Virus record (IMG/VR): IMGVR_UViG_3300048586_000218
Span: 1-36,011 of that record
Reading direction: 5' to 3' (one strand)
Length of the DNA: 36,011 nucleotides
Source: a virus
The notes beneath the pieces are model-generated. The model was not told the origin of the DNA, searched no databases, and saw only the letters and a program-made list of their open reading frames with translations. Positions within the stretch are counted from its first letter, which is position 1. The number at the start of each line of letters is the position of its first letter. Positions 22,608-31,012 of this stretch are shown piece after piece. The position numbers and the translations under genes are program-made.

Positions 22608-22819
22608 TGATCCAGAAGGGCCAACCCCAACCGTCCCTTGCCAGGCAGAAGAAGACGTATCGCGTCCTTGCGGCCGGCTGGATCGCCGGACGCTGGCGCG
22701 CGGAGGGCGAAGAGATCGAGATGACCGCCGCCCAGGCGAAATATGTCAACGTGGAGCCGGTGGTGCCGGAGCCGGTCGCATCGGCCCGGCGCAAGCCTGC
22801 GGGCGCTGACGCATCGTGA
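22607..22819 (+). CDS. Small tail-region protein (70 aa)
   Basis: This short protein has a central RVLAAGWIAGRWRAEGEEIEMTAAQAKYV motif, a small beta fold seen in several phage tail-region proteins. The N- and C-termini are basic or Pro/Ala-rich. It sits between baseplate V and W, overlapping both. I do not assign it a function. Confidence 0.55.
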   Translation: MIQKGQPQPSLARQKKTYRVLAAGWIAGRWRAEGEEIEMTAAQAKYVNVEPVVPEPVASARRKPAGADAS

Positions 22820-23148
22820 GCGGCCTGTCGCGCCTCACCGCCCGTGCGCTCGATCTGGACCGGCACCTCGCCCAGTCGATCACGGACATCCTGACGACGC
22901 CGAAGGGCTCGCGGGTGCTGCGGCGCGACTACGGCTCCCGGCTCCCTGACCTGATCGACGCGCCGATGAACGGCGAGACGCTGGTCGATGTCTTTGCCGA
23001 GACCGCCGAGGCGCTGGACCTCTGGGAGCCGCGGCTGAAGCTGCGCCGCGTCCAGATCACCGAGGCGGCCTCCGGGCGCATGACCATCCTGATGTCGGGC
23101 GAGGTCCTGGGATCTGAAACCACCATCTCCTCCGAGGTGACCGCATGA
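22816..23148 (+). CDS. Baseplate wedge protein W (gpW/gp25 family)
   Basis: This 110-residue protein matches the GPW/gp25 family: HLAQSITDILTTPKGSRVLRRDYGSRLPDLIDAPMN, with the conserved R-x-x-x-YGS, then WEPRLKLRRVQI. It joins the sheath initiator to the baseplate wedges. The start is GTG in a GTGA overlap and the stop overlaps the gpJ start. Confidence 0.92.
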   Translation: MSGLSRLTARALDLDRHLAQSITDILTTPKGSRVLRRDYGSRLPDLIDAPMNGETLVDVFAETAEALDLWEPRLKLRRVQITEAASGRMTILMSGEVLGSETTISSEVTA

Positions 23149-24035
23149 CCGGGTTCACGGCCATCGATCTGTCCCGCCTTCCTGTCCCGGACGTGATCGA
23201 CACGATCGACACCGAAAGCCAGATCGCGGCCATGAAGGCCGTGGTTCTGGAGACCGCGCCCGAGCTGGCCGATGTTCTGGATCTCGAAAGCGAGCCGGCG
23301 GTCAAGCTGATCGAGGCGCTGGCCTATTTCGGGGTGCTGTTCCGCGCCCGGGTGAATGACGCGGCCAAGGCGGTGATGCTGGCCTATGCGACGGGCAGCG
23401 ATCTCGACAATCTGGCCGCACTTTATGGCGTGGCGCGGCTCACGGTGACCCCGGCCGATCCCGAGGCGATCCCGCCCACCGCCGCAGTGATGGAAAGCGA
23501 CGTGGCCTTCCGCGCGCGCACGCAACTGGCGCTGGAGGGGTTTTCCACGGCGGGGCCTCGGGGTGCTTACCTCTACCATGCCCTCAGCGCCTCTGGTGAC
23601 GTGCTGGACGCATCCGTTGTCAGCCCCGCGCCCGGCGATGTGCTGGTGACGATCCTGTCCGGCGCAGTCGGCGAAACCGCCGAGGCCGAGTTGCTGGCCG
23701 CGGTGGAGGCGGCGCTCAACGATGAGGACGTCCGCCCGCTCTGCGACACGGTGGGCGTGCAACTGGCGACGATCCTGCCCTATGCCGTCACGGCGGAACT
23801 CACGATGTTCGAAGGGCCGGACACCGCCACGGTGCTCGATCTCGCCCGCGCCGCCGTCGAGGCCTATGTCGCCGACTGTTACCGGATCGGCCGGGCGGTG
23901 CGCCGATCCGGCCTGTTCGCGGCGCTGCACCAGACCGGGGTCGAGCATGTGACGCTCACCTCCCCGGCCGCCGACATTGAGCCGACCACCGCCCAGGCTG
24001 CCTGGTGCAGCGATATCTCGATCGAGGCCGCATGA
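23145..24035 (+). CDS. Baseplate wedge protein J (gpJ family)
   Basis: This 296-residue protein matches the baseplate J family: ATGSDLDNLAALYGVARL (about 85-102), FRARTQLALEGFSTAGPRGAYLYHALSAS (about 123-151), DVLVTILS and DVRPLCDTVGV. It is a wedge component of the contractile baseplate, equivalent to Mu gp47 and P2 gpJ. It overlaps neighbours by 4 bp on each side. Confidence 0.93.
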   Translation: MTGFTAIDLSRLPVPDVIDTIDTESQIAAMKAVVLETAPELADVLDLESEPAVKLIEALAYFGVLFRARVNDAAKAVMLAYATGSDLDNLAALYGVARLTVTPADPEAIPPTAAVMESDVAFRARTQLALEGFSTAGPRGAYLYHALSASGDVLDASVVSPAPGDVLVTILSGAVGETAEAELLAAVEAALNDEDVRPLCDTVGVQLATILPYAVTAELTMFEGPDTATVLDLARAAVEAYVADCYRIGRAVRRSGLFAALHQTGVEHVTLTSPAADIEPTTAQAAWCSDISIEAA

Positions 24036-24592
24036 CCTCGATCCTGCCCCCCAATTCAACGCCCCTTGAACGGGCCTTTGAAACCGCCCTTCAGGCGATG
24101 TGCGATCTGCCGGTGCCGGTGCGGGATCTGTGGAACCCGGAGACCTGCCCGGAGAGCCATCTGCCCTGGCTCGCCTGGGCGCTCTCGGTCGATGTCTGGG
24201 ACAGCGGCTGGCCGGTCGAGGTGCGGCGCGCCGTCATCGCGGCCTCAATCGGCGTCCACCGCCGCAAGGGCACGGTTGGCGCCGTCAAGAGGGCCATCGC
24301 CGCGGCCGGTCTGGGGGACGCCGTCCTGGTCGAGGATTACGGCCGCAAGCGCTATGACGGCGCGATCCTCCACGACGGCACCTTCGACCATGACGAACCG
24401 GATCACTGGGCCGAGTATCGCATCTTCCTCGCGCGGCCGATGTCGATCGTGCAGGCCGAGCAGGTGCGCCGCATCGTGGCGGCCGTGGCGCCGCTGCGGT
24501 GCCACCTGAAAGAACTGAACTTCGTCGCGGCGCAGCACCTCTACGATGGCGCGATCGCGCATGACGGCACATTTACCCATGGAGTGGCCTGA
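24032..24592 (+). CDS. Tail protein I (baseplate, gpI family)
   Basis: This 186-residue protein matches P2 gpI: PPNSTPLERAFETALQ, LPWLAWALSVDVWDSGW and VHRRKGTVGAVKRAIAAAG. Its C-terminal half has two near-identical motifs, YDGAILHDGTFDH (108-120) and YDGAIAHDGTFTH (171-183). The second ends the protein and may dock the tail fibre encoded next. The ATG at 24032 overlaps the gpJ stop. Confidence 0.9.
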   Translation: MTSILPPNSTPLERAFETALQAMCDLPVPVRDLWNPETCPESHLPWLAWALSVDVWDSGWPVEVRRAVIAASIGVHRRKGTVGAVKRAIAAAGLGDAVLVEDYGRKRYDGAILHDGTFDHDEPDHWAEYRIFLARPMSIVQAEQVRRIVAAVAPLRCHLKELNFVAAQHLYDGAIAHDGTFTHGVA

Positions 24593-25470
24593 TGGCAGAC
24601 CTGTCTGAAGTTTCCGAGTTCCCCGAGGGGGTCTACCAGATCGAGACCACCGATCCGGTGATCGGGGGCGCCCCGAATGTCGGCACCGGCGCGGGCATGT
24701 CGAACATCCCGCACCTGCTGCTGGCAAACCGCACCCGCTGGCTGAAGAACGCGGTCGACAGCATCGTTGGCGGGCTGACGAACTTCGTCACCCGCCCCCA
24801 GTTCGAAAGCACGCAGCGCCCCGCCACCACCGAATTCGTGCGCCGCGAGATCGGCAATATGCGCGGGCAGATCACGCTCGCCGCCTCGACCGCGCTGACC
24901 GCCGCGCACACGGGCATGCGCCTGTTGCTCCAGACCAATGGCACGATCACCCTGCCGTCGCTGGCAAGCGTACCCGCCGGCACCGCGTTCCTGCTGATCG
25001 CAGCGTCGGGCTTCACCCCGACCATCCAGGCGGCGGGCGCCGATGTCCTCCATGTCTCGGGCAGCGCCTCGGCCGTGGTGCTGCCGTCGCGCGGCACGCT
25101 CTACCTTGTGGCGGGTCCGGGAACCTGGAACGGCGACATGGGGGATTACGCCCTGACCAGATCGCCGCTGTTCGACGCCACCCTGACCACCAGCGGCTGC
25201 CAGCGCCTGCCGTCTGGCCTGATCATGCAATGGGGTCAGCTGGGCGCGCCCGGGTCTCTGGCGGACGAGACGATCCCGGTGACCTTCCCGATCGCCTTTC
25301 CCACCGCCTGCTTCCAGGCCTTCGCACATGATCCGAACAACGTGCTCTCCGCCACCCAGTATCAGGTGTCGGCGCATGGCTGGACCACCACCGGCATGAG
25401 CATATCCTATCACCGCACCGGTGGCGCGGCGGGCATCTCCTCAATCAACTGGGTCGCACTGGGGAACTGA
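24592..25470 (+). CDS. Tail fibre protein with gp53-like C-terminal domain
   Basis: This 292-residue protein is a short fibre. Residues 1-60 are the baseplate-attachment region (NIPHLLLANRTRWLKNAVDSI is typical). Residues 95-180 are probable beta-solenoid or adaptor. Residues about 200-292 are a gp53-like C-terminal receptor-binding domain (SGCQRLPSGLIMQWGQ...IPVTFPIAFPTACFQAFA...WVALGN). It occupies the P2 H position. Together with the larger spike at 32276 this gives two candidate receptor-binding proteins. Confidence 0.85.
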   Translation: MADLSEVSEFPEGVYQIETTDPVIGGAPNVGTGAGMSNIPHLLLANRTRWLKNAVDSIVGGLTNFVTRPQFESTQRPATTEFVRREIGNMRGQITLAASTALTAAHTGMRLLLQTNGTITLPSLASVPAGTAFLLIAASGFTPTIQAAGADVLHVSGSASAVVLPSRGTLYLVAGPGTWNGDMGDYALTRSPLFDATLTTSGCQRLPSGLIMQWGQLGAPGSLADETIPVTFPIAFPTACFQAFAHDPNNVLSATQYQVSAHGWTTTGMSISYHRTGGAAGISSINWVALGN

Positions 25471-25471
25471 C

Positions 25472-25924
25472 ATGACCAGGTATTTCACCTCCAACCCCGT
25501 CGCCTTCTACGCCCCCGAAATCCACGGCGCGGCGATCCCCACCGGTGCCGTCGAGATCAGCGACGCGGAACACGCCGCCCTGATCGAGGGTCAGGCGGCG
25601 GGCCAGATCATCGCCGCCGGGCCTGATGGTCGCCCGCAGCTTCAGCCCCGCCCCGTACCGGATGAGGCCGAGCTGCTGGAGATCGAACGCCAGGGCATGC
25701 GATGCAGCCGGTTCCAGGCGCGGGCCGCTCTCCACCAGGCCGGCCTCCTGCCCGCGATCGAGGCGGCCGTCGCCGCCGCCCCGGCGCTGGTGCAGATCGC
25801 CTGGGCCGACGCGACCGAGTTCCGGCGCGACAGCCCCACCATCGCCGCGCTCGCCGCAGGCCTCGGCATGACCGAGGCAGCGATCGATGATCTGTTCCGC
25901 GTGGCGATGACGATCACCGCCTGA
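25472..25924 (+). CDS. Tail fibre assembly/chaperone-like protein
   Basis: This 150-residue protein has an N-terminal domain (FYAPEIHGAAIPTGAVEISDAEHAALIEGQAAGQIIAAGPDGRPQLQPRPVPD). This is the pattern of tail fibre assembly proteins that follow fibre genes. The helical second half (RQGMRCSRFQARAALHQAGLLPAIEAAV...FRRDSPTIAALAAGLGM) resembles the C-terminal domain common in such proteins. It starts just after the fibre stop and ends the operon; a hairpin follows. Confidence 0.75.
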   Translation: MTRYFTSNPVAFYAPEIHGAAIPTGAVEISDAEHAALIEGQAAGQIIAAGPDGRPQLQPRPVPDEAELLEIERQGMRCSRFQARAALHQAGLLPAIEAAVAAAPALVQIAWADATEFRRDSPTIAALAAGLGMTEAAIDDLFRVAMTITA

Positions 25925-25931
25925 CCCCATC

Positions 25932-25961
25932 AAGCGAGGCTTTGACAGCACGGCCTCGCTT
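25932..25961 (+). terminator. Hairpin after the fibre operon, probable terminator
   Basis: AAGCGAGGC (25932-25940) pairs perfectly with GCCTCGCTT (25953-25961) across a 12-nt loop, 8 bp after the fibre-assembly gene. The following TTCTGG is a poor U-tract, so termination may be partial. It separates the fibre operon from late promoter C. Confidence 0.5.
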
Positions 25962-26004
25962 CTGGCATGCTCCGATCCATTCGCGGAATGTGCCCCGTGA
26001 TTTC

Positions 26005-26048
26005 CCCCTGAACACATTCAGGGCCTACCCCACCCCCCGCATTTGAGA
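26005..26048 (+). promoter_or_regulatory. Late promoter C (before tail sheath)
   Basis: CCCCTGAA-CACA-TTCAGGGC (26005-26024, one mismatch) is followed by CTA (26025-26027) and TTTGAGA (26042-26048), with the same distances as copies A and B. The stretch between CTA and the box (CCCCACCCCCCGCA) also resembles copy A. A start near 26057 would give a leader of about 27 nt with GGAGA before the sheath ATG at 26084. Confidence 0.65.
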
Positions 26049-26083
26049 AGGTCAGTCCAGCATCCGCCTGGAGACCTTCGCCC

Positions 26084-27271
26084 ATGCCCGAACAGTTCCT
26101 TCACGGGATCGAGACCGTCGAGATCGACAACGGTATCCGTCCGATCCAGACCGTCAAATCCTCGATCATCGGCTTCGTCGGCACCGCACCCGATGCGGTT
26201 GCGCTGACCTTCCCGCTCAATACGCCGGTTCTGGTGACCGGCCCGAACATGGCCGCCGGGCTTGGCGCGGATGGCACGCTGAAGGACGCCTACGAGGCGG
26301 CCTATCAGCAGGGCGTCAGCGCGGTGATCGTCGTGCGGGTGGACGAGGGTGCCAATGCCGCGGCAACCCTGACCAATGTCACCGGATCGGCCGCGAATGG
26401 AACGGGTGTTTACGCCCTGTTGAATGCGCCGAACATCGTTGGGCTTACACCGCGCATCCTTGCCGCCCCCGGCTTCACTTCGAACCCGGCCGCAAACCCG
26501 GCCTCCCCCGTCACGCTGGCGCTGATTGCCATCGCGGCCCGCATGCGCGCCGTGGCGATTGCCGACGGCCCGAACACCAATGAGGCCGATGCCAAGACCG
26601 AGCGCGACAAATACGGCTCGGACCGCCTCTACCTGGTCGATCCGGCCGTGACGGTCTGGGACAGCGATGCCGAGGGCTATGTCACCCGTCCGGCCTCGGG
26701 CTTCGTCGCCGGCGCGCTCTCGGCGATCGATGCCAATCGCGGCTTCTGGTGGTCCCCCTCCAACCAGATCCTCAATGGCGTCGCGGGGACCGCCCGGCCG
26801 ATCACCTGGGGGATTTCCGATCCCGAGACGGAGGCCAACCGCCTCAACGAGGAGGAGATCGGCACGATCATCCGCAAGGAGGGTTTCCGTCTCTGGGGCA
26901 ACCGTTCGACCGGCGCCGATCCGCTCTGGGCCTTCCTGCCGGTGCGCCGCACGGCGGACATGATCTATGAGAGCATCGAAGAGGGGCTTCTCTGGGCGAT
27001 GGACCGGCCGTTCTCGCGCCAGTTGCTGCTCGACCTGCGCGACAGCGTGGCGGGCTACCTCGAAGTGCTGACGCGCCGCGGGGCGATCCTCGGGGGCGCG
27101 GTCTGGATCGACCCCGAGCTGAACACCGAGGCCACGCTGAAGGCGGGCAAGCTGTTTCTCAACTTCGACATCGAGCCGCCGGCGCCGCTGGAGCACCTGA
27201 CGCTCCAGGCGCATCGCAACGGCGACTATTACGAAGAGCTGGTGCTCTCCGTGTCCGGCAATCAGCAGTAA
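26084..27271 (+). CDS. Tail sheath protein (P2 FI-like)
   Basis: This 395-residue protein forms the contractile sheath. It matches P2 FI-type sheaths: FLHGIETVEIDNGIRPIQTVKSSIIGFVGTAPDA at the start, then SAVIVVRVDEGAN, DRLYLVDPAVTVWD, NRGFWWSPSNQ, and C-terminal RRGAILGGAVWIDPELNTEATLKAGKLFLNFDIEPPAPLEHLTL. It is the first gene after late promoter C, with GGAGA about 10 bases before the ATG. Confidence 0.94.
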   Translation: MPEQFLHGIETVEIDNGIRPIQTVKSSIIGFVGTAPDAVALTFPLNTPVLVTGPNMAAGLGADGTLKDAYEAAYQQGVSAVIVVRVDEGANAAATLTNVTGSAANGTGVYALLNAPNIVGLTPRILAAPGFTSNPAANPASPVTLALIAIAARMRAVAIADGPNTNEADAKTERDKYGSDRLYLVDPAVTVWDSDAEGYVTRPASGFVAGALSAIDANRGFWWSPSNQILNGVAGTARPITWGISDPETEANRLNEEEIGTIIRKEGFRLWGNRSTGADPLWAFLPVRRTADMIYESIEEGLLWAMDRPFSRQLLLDLRDSVAGYLEVLTRRGAILGGAVWIDPELNTEATLKAGKLFLNFDIEPPAPLEHLTLQAHRNGDYYEELVLSVSGNQQ

Positions 27272-27281
27272 GGAGGCACCC

Positions 27282-27779
27282 ATGGCGCTGCCGCGTCTGA
27301 TCAAGAACTTCAACGCGTTTCACGACGGCATCAGCTATTTCGGGCTGGTGTCCGAGGCCAAGCTGCCGTCCGTGAAGATCCAGACCGAAGCCCATCGCGG
27401 CGCCGGCATGGACGGCCCGGTCGGGCAGGACGTGGGCATGGAGGCCATGGCCGCGGAGATGACCTTCTCCGAATGGTCCACGCCCATCCTGAAGACGCTG
27501 GGCAAGAAGGATCGCTTCGTCCTGCGCCCGGCCATGTCGAGTGCAACGGACTTCACCGCCTCGACCATCATCGCCACGCTCTCGGGCCTGATCACCACCT
27601 CCGAGCCGGGCGATCTGAAGCCGGGCAGCAATGCCACGCTGAAGGTCGTCATGGATGTGCAGACCTACAAGCTGGAGATGGATGGCGAGGTGATCTTCGA
27701 CATCGATCTGGTCAACGCCAGGCGCGTGATCGGCGGTGTGGATCAGCTCGCGGCCCTCCGCCGCGCCATGGGCTTCTGA
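27282..27779 (+). CDS. Major tail tube protein (P2 FII-like)
   Basis: This 165-residue protein matches the P2 FII tube family. It begins ALPRLIKNFNAFHDGISYFG, has a central MAAEMTFSEWSTPILKTLGK and ends EMDGEVIFDIDLVNARRVIGGVDQLAALRRAMG. It polymerises inside the sheath to make the DNA channel. AAGGAGG precedes the ATG. The stop overlaps the next start (TGATG-like). Confidence 0.94.
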   Translation: MALPRLIKNFNAFHDGISYFGLVSEAKLPSVKIQTEAHRGAGMDGPVGQDVGMEAMAAEMTFSEWSTPILKTLGKKDRFVLRPAMSSATDFTASTIIATLSGLITTSEPGDLKPGSNATLKVVMDVQTYKLEMDGEVIFDIDLVNARRVIGGVDQLAALRRAMGF

Positions 27780-28084
27780 TGGTGGACCGGACGATGAAGA
27801 CCAGAACCCTTTCCCAGCCGATCCGCCGCGGTGACACCGAAATCGCCCGCGTCGGCCTGCGCCAGCCCGACACCGGCGCGCTGCGCGGGTTGAAGCTGAC
27901 CGATGTGCTGCAGATGGACGTCAACGCCATGTGCCGCCTGCTGCCCCGGATCTCTGACCCGGCGCTGCTGCCCGACGAGGTGGCCGCCCTGCCCCCGGCC
28001 GACCTGTTGATGCTGTCGTCGGAGGTGGTGAGTTTTTTCGTGACGGCCGAGATGGTGGAAGAGGAGAGCCGCCGGCTGCAATAG
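27779..28084 (+). CDS. Tail assembly chaperone E (frame 0 product)
   Basis: This 101-residue protein matches the P2 gpE/Mu gp41 tail assembly family (LSQPIRRGDTEIARVGLRQPDTGALRGLKLTDVLQMDVNAMCRLLPRIS). It is thought to coat the tape measure protein during tail assembly. The heptamer T-TTT-TTC at 28033-28039, read in frame 0 as TTT-TTC, allows a -1 shift into the E' frame. ATG at 27779 is used for its overlap with the tube stop; ATG at 27794 is possible. Confidence 0.85.
   Translation: MVDRTMKTRTLSQPIRRGDTEIARVGLRQPDTGALRGLKLTDVLQMDVNAMCRLLPRISDPALLPDEVAALPPADLLMLSSEVVSFFVTAEMVEEESRRLQ
28033..28039 (+). promoter_or_regulatory. Programmed -1 frameshift site
   Basis: TTTTTTC fits the X-XXY-YYZ slippery rule (T TTT TTC in the E frame). 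It lies where P2-like phages shift from E to E' (T TTT TTG in P2). After the shift the frame is open from 28039 to the TGA at 28237-28239. Confidence 0.8.
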
Positions 28085-28239
28085 AGCTGCCCGACGATGT
28101 CGAGGAGGCGATGGCCGACATCGCCTTCGTCTTCCACTGGCCGCCCGCCGCCATGGACCCGATGAGCCTGGACGAGCTGGCCCGCTGGTGGGCCAAGGCC
28201 ATCGCCCGCGCCAATCCACCTGAGGAGACCGATGGCTGA
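28039..28239 (+). CDS. E' part of the E+E' frameshift fusion (GpE family)
   Basis: Read from the slippery site in the -1 frame, this segment adds 66 residues and gives an E+E' fusion of about 153 residues. An ATG at 28111 begins the recognisable 42-residue GpE domain (MADIAFVFHWPPAAMDPMSLDELARWW), close to P2 E'. It may not be translated on its own, although a GAGGAGG lies just before that ATG. It overlaps the tape measure start by 8 bp, the usual arrangement. Confidence 0.82.
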   Translation, partial: RDGRDGGRGEPPAAIELPDDVEEAMADIAFVFHWPPAAMDPMSLDELARWWAKAIARANPPEETDG

Positions 28240-30403
28240 CCTGAACATCCAGCTGATCCTGAAGCTCGTGGACCGCGCGACCGCTCCGGCCCGCGCGGCC
28301 ATGCGGCTGATCGACCGGATGGGTGGCGAGGGGATGCGCCGCCAGGCCGAGCGGGTGAACCGCGGCGCGGTGATGATGGCCTCGGGCTTCGGCTCGATCA
28401 CCGGCGCGGCGCTGCGCGGCACGGCGGTGCTGGCGGGCTATGCCGGCACCATGGGGCTGATCACCTCGGCCTTCATCGGCCCCGCGGCCGAGATGGAGCG
28501 GTTCAAGGTCCAGCTGAAGAACCTCGAAGGCTCCTCCGAAGGCGCGGAAAAGGCGATGAAGTGGATACAGGACTTCGCCGCCACCACACCGCTCGAACTC
28601 AATGACACGATCTCGGCCTATGCCCGGCTGAAGGCGTTCGGGGTCGATCCGACCAATGGCTCGCTGCAGGCGCTGGTCGATACCATGGCGGCCACGGGGG
28701 GCGGTGCCGAGCAGCTGGACGGTCTTGTCATGGCACTCGGCCAAAGCTGGACCAAGGGCAAGCTGCAGAGCGAGGAAGCGCTGCAGATGCTGGAGCGCGG
28801 CGTGCCGGTATGGGACCTGCTGGCCGAGAAGCTGGGCAAGACCTCGGCCGAAGTGCAGGAGATGGCGACCAAGGGCAAGCTCGGCCGCAAGGAGATCGGG
28901 CTGCTGGTGGAAGCCCTGGGTGCGCGCAACAAGGGTGCCTCCGAGAACATGTCAAAGACATGGGGCGGCATCATCTCGAACATCTCGGATCACTGGTCGC
29001 GCTTTGCCGTGATGGTGATGGACAGCGGCCCGTTCGATGCCCTCAAGGGCCGTTTGCAGCAGCTGCTCGATCTGCTGAACCAGATGGCCGCAGATGGCCG
29101 CTTGCAAGCCTATGCCGAGCGGGTGGGGGAATACATGCTGTTCGCCCTTGATGCGATCTGGGCCTTCGGCGTGGGCGCCTGGCAGGCGTGGCAGACACTG
29201 CTTCCCATCGTCACGAGGGCCGCAGAAATCCTTGGAGGCTGGGACCGGCTGGCGTGGTTCGCCGCCGCAGCCCTGATGCACCGGACGATCTTCGGCTTGG
29301 TGGGCGGCTTCTGGTCGATCGGGCGCGGGGCGCTGCTGGTTGGCTGGGGTCTCTTCGGCATGGCGGGCGAGGCGACGGGTGCCACCAGCGCCTTCACGCG
29401 CCTCGGTATTGCGATGCGGGGCGGGCTGGCGCGCGGCTGGGCTCTCGTCAAAGCCGGGGCCGGACATGCCGCTACGGCGATCCAGTGGCTGAGCAAGGCG
29501 CTTCTGGCGGCAGGCCGTGCCGCGCTTGCCAATCCGCTGCTGCTGGTGATCGCGGCCATCGCGGCCGCGGCTTACGTCATCTATCAGAACTGGGACGGGA
29601 TCGTGGCCTATTTCCAGGGCAAGATCGACCGGGTGCGCGCCGCCTTCGATCAGGGCCTGCTGAACGGCGTGCTGAAGCTGATCTCCGAGTTCAACCCGTT
29701 CACGCTGATGATGGATGCGGCCGAGGGGCTGTTCACCTATCTGACCGGCTGGACCTTTGGTGACGTGCGCAAGGCGATTGCCGATGCCTTCGGGTTTGAC
29801 CCGTTCACCGCGATCCAGAATGCGGCGAAGCGGTTCTGGGTCTATCTGATGAGCTGGGACTTCATGAAGATCGCGGCCGAGCTGGTCGATGCCTTCCTCG
29901 CGATCGACTGGGTGCAGGTCGGCATCGACATGATGAACGCGATCTGGACCGGCATGAAGTCCATCGCGGGCAGCATGGGCGCATGGATGAAGGCGCAGGC
30001 CACCAGCTGGATGCCCGACTGGCTGAAGGGCGCGGCAGGCTCCGCCCCGATCGGCGGCGGCGGGTCGGACGGCATGGGTGGCGCCATGGATGGCAACCCG
30101 GCCGTGATCGGCGAGCGCGCCCTGGGCGGGCCGGTGCGCGCCGGGCGCGCCTACCGCTGGCAGGAAGAGGGCGAGGAATATTTCGTGCCGCGCACCGACG
30201 GCATGGTCATCTCGAACCGCCAGCTGCGATCGATGCGCAGCGCTGGCGGCGGGCGCGGCGGCAGCTTCAGCATCGGCGGCATCACCATCAACGCGGCCCC
30301 CGGCATGTCCACGGCCGATGTAGGGCGTGAGGTGGTGCGCCAGCTACAGAAAGCGGCGCGCGAACGTGGTTTCGCGCTGAACGATGGGGCCGACTATGCT
30401 TGA
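28232..30403 (+). CDS. Tail tape measure protein
   Basis: This 723-residue protein sets tail length. The N-terminus (NIQLILKLVDRATAPARAAMRLIDR) and the block KVQLKNLEGSSEGAEKAMKWIQDFAATTPLELNDTI (93-128) are typical of the family. Hydrophobic segments lie near 57-82, 354-377 and 431-450 (ALANPLLLVIAAIAAAAYVI). The C-terminus is Gly-rich (GGGRGGSFSIGGITINAAPG). Its length relative to P2 gpT (815 aa) predicts a slightly shorter tail. It overlaps E' upstream and gpU downstream by 8 bp each. Confidence 0.93.
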   Translation: MADLNIQLILKLVDRATAPARAAMRLIDRMGGEGMRRQAERVNRGAVMMASGFGSITGAALRGTAVLAGYAGTMGLITSAFIGPAAEMERFKVQLKNLEGSSEGAEKAMKWIQDFAATTPLELNDTISAYARLKAFGVDPTNGSLQALVDTMAATGGGAEQLDGLVMALGQSWTKGKLQSEEALQMLERGVPVWDLLAEKLGKTSAEVQEMATKGKLGRKEIGLLVEALGARNKGASENMSKTWGGIISNISDHWSRFAVMVMDSGPFDALKGRLQQLLDLLNQMAADGRLQAYAERVGEYMLFALDAIWAFGVGAWQAWQTLLPIVTRAAEILGGWDRLAWFAAAALMHRTIFGLVGGFWSIGRGALLVGWGLFGMAGEATGATSAFTRLGIAMRGGLARGWALVKAGAGHAATAIQWLSKALLAAGRAALANPLLLVIAAIAAAAYVIYQNWDGIVAYFQGKIDRVRAAFDQGLLNGVLKLISEFNPFTLMMDAAEGLFTYLTGWTFGDVRKAIADAFGFDPFTAIQNAAKRFWVYLMSWDFMKIAAELVDAFLAIDWVQVGIDMMNAIWTGMKSIAGSMGAWMKAQATSWMPDWLKGAAGSAPIGGGGSDGMGGAMDGNPAVIGERALGGPVRAGRAYRWQEEGEEYFVPRTDGMVISNRQLRSMRSAGGGRGGSFSIGGITINAAPGMSTADVGREVVRQLQKAARERGFALNDGADYA

Positions 30404-30806
30404 TCTGGGTCTCAGCGTCGTGATGATGGCCTTGGGCGCGTTCCGCTTCGGGGTGAACCGGGCGAACTACCAGTCCTTCACCCGCTCGGCCTCGTGGCGG
30501 TGGGAGGCGCAGGACCGGCTGGGCCGCAATCCGGCGCTGCAATTCCTCGGCCCCGGCACCGACGAAATCGCCCTTCAAGGGGTCATTTACCCCCATTTCA
30601 AAGGCGGGCTCAGGCAGGTCGAACTGATGCGGCTGGTCGCGAATGCCGGGCAGCCGCTCATCCTGGTCGACGGGCTGGGCTGGGTCTGGGATCGCTGGGT
30701 CATCACCTCGGTCGAGGAGACGAAGACGCTGTTCCTCGCGGACGGCGCCCCGCGCAAGATCGAGTTCTCGGTCGGCCTCAAGGCTTACGGGAGCGATGCG
30801 GCATGA
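30396..30806 (+). CDS. Tail protein U (P2 gpU-like)
   Basis: This 136-residue protein matches P2 gpU: LGAFRFGVNRANYQSFTRSASWRWEAQDRLGRNPALQFLGPG, then GVIYPHFKGGLRQVELMRLVANAGQPLILVDGLGWVWDRWVITSVEETKT. It is needed for tail completion. ATG at 30396 overlaps the tape measure stop; an ATG four codons earlier is possible but has no better binding site. Confidence 0.92.
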   Translation: MLDLGLSVVMMALGAFRFGVNRANYQSFTRSASWRWEAQDRLGRNPALQFLGPGTDEIALQGVIYPHFKGGLRQVELMRLVANAGQPLILVDGLGWVWDRWVITSVEETKTLFLADGAPRKIEFSVGLKAYGSDAA

Positions 30807-31012
30807 GCGTCTACCGCACCATCGAAGGCGACATGCTCGATGCGATCTGCAAGGCCAGGCTCGGCTCGGAAACCCATGTCCCGGCGGTGCTGGCCGCCAA
30901 CCCGCATCTGGCCGACCTCGGGCCGGTCTATGGCGCGGGGGTGCTGATCACCCTGCCCGTCGTCGCCGCGCCCGTGGCGACCGGGCAGATCCGGCTGTGG
31001 GGGCGCACATGA
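30803..31012 (+). CDS. Tail protein X (LysM-like, P2 gpX-like)
   Basis: This 69-residue protein is a short LysM-type domain: YRTIEGDMLDAICKARLGSETHVPAVLAANPHLADLGPVYGAGVLITLPV. It matches P2 gpX, a small protein that helps join baseplate parts. It overlaps the gpU stop and the gpD start by 4 bp each. Confidence 0.9.
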   Translation: MSVYRTIEGDMLDAICKARLGSETHVPAVLAANPHLADLGPVYGAGVLITLPVVAAPVATGQIRLWGRT

